Of a stretch of 35,367 nt of DNA, positions 32,963-35,367 are shown one piece after another (position 1 is the first letter of the stretch; each line of letters starts with the position of its first letter). Under the pieces are notes generated by a model, which saw nothing but the letters and a program-made list of their open reading frames with translations, searched no databases and was not told where the DNA came from. The DNA is from Congzhengia sp045576635 (lineage in GTDB: Bacteria; Bacillota; Clostridia; UBA1381; UBA9506): contig JAZNGT010000010.1 in the NCBI GenBank assembly GCA_045576635.1, positions 1 to 35,367 of the forward strand, given 5' to 3'. Position numbers and translations under genes: made by a program.

Positions 32963-33925
32963 TTACAGAATGCCGTATTCATCTTTACTGAGAATGCTGA
33001 TTATTTTGTTGGAACCGAGTACCAATGCGAGTCCGACAATTGACTTAAAAAGACCCATTGCGGTACCAATTTCATAACGGCCATCCTGTAAAAGACGAAG
33101 TGAATAAGTATCTAAAATATCTGATGTTTCATAAACCATTACATTATACATATTGTAAATCTGATCGAAACCGGCACCCAAAAGACTTCCCAAGCGTAAG
33201 ATAAACACTGTGGTAATGGTACCCATAATGGTGGGAATACTAATATGAAGTGTTTGTTTCCATCTGCTTGCACCATCAATGTATGCCGCTTCGTAAAGAG
33301 ATTCATCAACACCGGAGAGAGCTGCTAGGTAAATAATCGCGCCCCAGCCTGTTCCCATCCATACGTCTGACAATATGAGAAGCCAAAAGAACGATGTTGC
33401 ATTAGTAAAAAATCCGATGGGTTCGTTCAACCCAAGTTGTTGGAGAACCATATTGATAGGACCAACTGATGCAAACAGCATCTTGAAAATACCACCAAGA
33501 ACTACCCACGAGAAAAAGTGAGGTAAATATGTAAGCGTCTGAACCACACGTTTAAATGCTTTGTTGCGCATTTCATTCAGCAAAAGTGCCAATATAACCG
33601 GCATGGGAAAGCCGCATATCAACTTTACGATACTGATTGACAAGGTGTTACGCATGATTTTGGTAAAATCGCCGCTTGTAAACAAACGAATAAAATGTTC
33701 AAAACCTGCTTTATCTGCCCAGGGACTACCAAAAACACCAAGTTTGAACTTATAATCTTTAAAACCGATTAATAAGCCATACATAGGCTTATAGTTAAAT
33801 AAGAACAGCGCAACAAGACCGGGAACCAACATCAAGAGCAAAGGATAATATCTTTTAAAATCCTTGAACAACGATGTTTTTTTCGGTACAAAGGCACTGC
33901 TTTCTACTGCAACTGACTTCTTCAA
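32963..33925 (-). CDS. Carbohydrate ABC transporter permease (LplB/MalF type)
   Basis: A 320-residue permease with about six hydrophobic segments, starting near residue 28 (YYPLLLMLVPGLVALFLFNY). The EAA loop is SGVDESLYEAAYIDGASRWKQTLHISIPTI, and DVWMGTGWGAIIYLAAL before it is typical of the LplB group. The start appears to be TTG at 33925, with GAGAGGG 8 bases upstream; the next in-frame Met is inside the first membrane segment. It is first in the operon. Like LplABC of Bacillus it probably uses a shared MsmX-type ATPase coded elsewhere. Confidence 0.93.
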   Translation of the reverse strand: MKKSVAVESSAFVPKKTSLFKDFKRYYPLLLMLVPGLVALFLFNYKPMYGLLIGFKDYKFKLGVFGSPWADKAGFEHFIRLFTSGDFTKIMRNTLSISIVKLICGFPMPVILALLLNEMRNKAFKRVVQTLTYLPHFFSWVVLGGIFKMLFASVGPINMVLQQLGLNEPIGFFTNATSFFWLLILSDVWMGTGWGAIIYLAALSGVDESLYEAAYIDGASRWKQTLHISIPTIMGTITTVFILRLGSLLGAGFDQIYNMYNVMVYETSDILDTYSLRLLQDGRYEIGTAMGLFKSIVGLALVLGSNKIISILSKDEYGIL

Positions 33926-33973
33926 AAAAAACCCTCTCCTCTACCATAAATTCTAAAATGAAAAAATCAAACA

Positions 33974-33996
33974 GTTCCTTTTATCCTAAAAAGAAC
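33974..33996. repeat. Imperfect inverted repeat upstream of the ABC operon
   Basis: GTTCCTTTTA / TAAAAAGAAC with a TCC centre: nine of ten positions pair. It lies about 50 bases before the first permease. It could be an operator or an RNA hairpin in the leader. Confidence 0.5.
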
Positions 33997-33999
33997 CAG

Positions 34000-34024
34000 C
34001 GAAACAAACGTGCTATTTGTTTCG
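34000..34024. repeat. Perfect inverted repeat upstream of the ABC operon
   Basis: CGAAACAAA / TTTGTTTCG with a 7-base centre, four bases from the neighbouring repeat. It lies between the likely promoter and the first permease. It has no T run on either side, so it does not look like a terminator; an operator for a sugar-responsive regulator is possible. Confidence 0.55.
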
Positions 34025-34216
34025 AGCCTTAAATCTGCCAACAATTTAACCAATTATTTCACAAATTTTAAAGCATATCTTATTCTACCACATGTTGTAT
34101 GCAAAGTGCAATAGTTTTTTTGAAATTTTTGTATGTTTTTTATAATTTTTTTCTAATTTTTTTAGTAAAATCTACTTTCGTAGAAAAAAACGCAATCTTT
34201 TTAAAAAAACAAGAAA
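34025..34216. other. AT-rich intergenic stretch without a gene
   Basis: The whole gap 33926-34275 holds no credible gene. Besides the two inverted repeats, the promoter-like site and the terminator, it is made of long A and T tracts (for example around 34115-34175), perhaps intrinsically bent DNA. One plus-strand open frame crosses it but lacks coding character. Confidence 0.6.
34082..34111 (-). promoter_or_regulatory. Possible promoter of the ABC importer operon
   Basis: On the minus strand: TTGCAC (34111-34106), an 18-base spacer, and TAGAAT (34087-34082). The leader would be about 150 bases and include both inverted repeats. Confidence 0.5.
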
Positions 34217-34250
34217 AAGAGGAGCAAAAGCCACGGCTTTTGCTCCTCTT
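34217..34250 (-). terminator. Terminator of the secreted-protein gene
   Basis: Perfect 15-base stem AAGAGGAGCAAAAGC / GCTTTTGCTCCTCTT with loop CACG, followed on the minus strand by TTTCTTGTTTTTTT. It lies 26 bases after the stop at 34276 and separates that gene from the ABC operon. Confidence 0.93.
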
Positions 34251-34275
34251 GTCACAATATTCTTTTCGTTTTCTG

Positions 34276-35367
34276 TTAGGGTGTTACCGGTGTTGTCGGT
34301 TTTTCAAGCATAACAGGATCACAGTAAATCATTTCTCCGGCATTTTCCAGAGATGTTCCGCTCCATACGTAAAGCATCGCAACTTTTGCACTCGGATCAC
34401 TTTCTGCCGTAACAGAAAGCGTATTCTCATAACCTACGGTAAGCGTGTCTGTTACAAGTCCTGCCGTTCCTACAAGCGCATACTGTTTTTTGCCGTTAAC
34501 TTCAACATAATCATAAAATGCCAAAATGGCTACAATCTCTGCACCATCATTTGCAGATGCATTATTCAAAAGCTCAACACTTGCAGTAACTTGATTCGTC
34601 TCTGTGTCCCAATCGGTAATTTCGGGCGTAAGTTCAAATGCTTTTTTCACTTCGCCAAGCACATATTGGTACGGTTTACCATACGACTTTGTATCATCAA
34701 TCGGAATAATATCGAGTCTAAGATTCTTTCCAACAGCTATTTTCGGAATTATGAATGAACCTGACCCATTCTGTGATGCAACGACTCCAACGCAAAACCA
34801 ATTGTCCTCTGCATCTTTAGCCATAGCGCGAACCATACTGGTACCTTCTGTTCTTTCGGTTTCCGAGGTTAAAGTATAGGTAAATGAAATCTCACGTTCT
34901 GATAAAACTTCATCTTTATCTTCCACCAACGCAAACTCTGTCACAAAAAGATTTGTATTTTCACTTAAAGAAGATGCACTGGGTTCAAATGTTACATCAT
35001 CCACATCAAAGTCAAAAACATAACCATCTCCGCCAACATTATGCGACTTTACACTTGCATAAATATTTTTATTGTCGCTGGACGTTATCGGATATGCCTC
35101 AATCCATCTTATGGATGAGATGGGCTTTCCGTTCGTCATCGTTTCAGGCCAGATAAATTCAGCAGTATAATTGACCCAACCATCTGTGGTTGTGGTACCC
35201 TTTGTCAAAACTTGTGTCATTGTACCATTGCCCTCTGAACCGGTGAGATAAAATGCATACATGAAACGTGTACCGACACCTTCCATATCTACGTTATATC
35301 TAACCCACAAACTTGCGTAGTAGGTGCCACCTACCACAGGTGCACCTTGCGGAATGATATTAAAACC
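34276..35367 (-). CDS. Beta-rich, probably secreted carbohydrate-binding protein, C-terminal fragment
   Basis: The frame is open to the window edge (ten codons precede the GTG at 35337), so only the last 363 residues are seen. The first ~125 residues (YYASLWVRYNV..., GWVNYTAEFIWP..., YVFDFDVDDVTFEP) look like the second half of a CBM4/9-type jelly roll. Two further Thr/Ser/Val-rich beta domains follow, one about 130-235 and one from about 240 to the end, and the protein ends in a Pro/Thr tail. There are almost no Cys, and composition is that of an extracellular protein. The catalytic part, if any, lies outside. Its placement before a sugar importer suggests polysaccharide processing, but that is inferred. 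I do not recognise the exact family. Confidence 0.7.
   Translation of the reverse strand, partial: GFNIIPQGAPVVGGTYYASLWVRYNVDMEGVGTRFMYAFYLTGSEGNGTMTQVLTKGTTTTDGWVNYTAEFIWPETMTNGKPISSIRWIEAYPITSSDNKNIYASVKSHNVGGDGYVFDFDVDDVTFEPSASSLSENTNLFVTEFALVEDKDEVLSEREISFTYTLTSETERTEGTSMVRAMAKDAEDNWFCVGVVASQNGSGSFIIPKIAVGKNLRLDIIPIDDTKSYGKPYQYVLGEVKKAFELTPEITDWDTETNQVTASVELLNNASANDGAEIVAILAFYDYVEVNGKKQYALVGTAGLVTDTLTVGYENTLSVTAESDPSAKVAMLYVWSGTSLENAGEMIYCDPVMLEKPTTPVTP

Noticed and set aside
34099..34758. Plus-strand open frame of 219 codons
   Set aside because: It runs through the AT-rich gap and then antisense to the secreted protein gene; low-complexity Phe/Cys/Arg-rich translation, no ribosome site, and it crosses a strong terminator.
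1..35367. tRNA, rRNA, CRISPR, insertion sequence, prophage or attachment site
   Set aside because: No cloverleaf-like gene, repeat-spacer series, transposase, integrase or flanking direct repeats were recognised by reading.

Overview
The window looks like a chromosomal segment of a low-to-moderate G+C anaerobic Firmicute, probably class Clostridia. Reasons: an oxygen-sensitive glycyl radical enzyme with its activase, a class 1B (NAD-linked, PyrD/PyrK) dihydroorotate dehydrogenase, the clostridial gene order DUF512 - der - plsY - gpsA, an LplB/LplC-type sugar importer with a lipoprotein binding protein, strong AGGAGG-type ribosome binding sites, sigma-A promoters with 17-base spacers and many intrinsic terminators. 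I see no rRNA, tRNA, CRISPR array, insertion sequence or phage gene. No species can be named from sequence reading alone.

Layout. (1) 1-6172 is the most accessory-looking part. A plus-strand operon encodes the end of an M81/MlrC-like peptidase, an M24/creatinase-fold protein that lacks several metal ligands, and a small protein of the Anabaena sensory rhodopsin transducer (ASRT) family. It is followed by an AraC-type regulator facing away from a glycyl radical enzyme and its radical-SAM activase. The substrate is unknown, and the enzyme's catalytic loop does not fit the commonest characterised subfamilies. (2) 6213-8132 (minus) holds ptsH-ptsI, the general PTS proteins; this HPr has His15 but Arg at position 46. 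(3) 8265-14604 (minus) is a tightly packed operon pyrC-pyrK-pyrD-pyrF-pyrE-pyrB-pyrI ending with a cytoplasmic parvulin. It is preceded by a strong promoter and a leader that can form a terminator or a competing antiterminator. (4) 14838-17235 (minus) is feoA-feoB. (5) 17400-26825 (minus) is housekeeping: rpmB; yceD(DUF177)-rpmF; then the DUF512 radical-SAM-like protein, der, plsY, gpsA, ftsY and a UPF0182 membrane protein. (6) 26934-29209 (minus) is serC-serA, diverging from uppP (29464-30297, plus). (7) 30398-33925 (minus) is a carbohydrate ABC importer (two permeases and a binding lipoprotein, no ATPase). Upstream is a 350-base AT-rich gap with promoter-like and inverted-repeat sequences, and then the 3' end of a beta-rich, probably secreted carbohydrate-binding protein.

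How the parts fit. Most of the window is core metabolism: UMP synthesis, serine synthesis, phosphatidic acid synthesis, undecaprenyl phosphate recycling, iron uptake, SRP targeting and ribosome assembly. The ends look like niche functions: an anaerobic radical-based catabolic locus on the left and polysaccharide or oligosaccharide uptake on the right. The best candidates for something undescribed are the glycyl radical/ASRT/pseudo-creatinase locus and the pyr leader.
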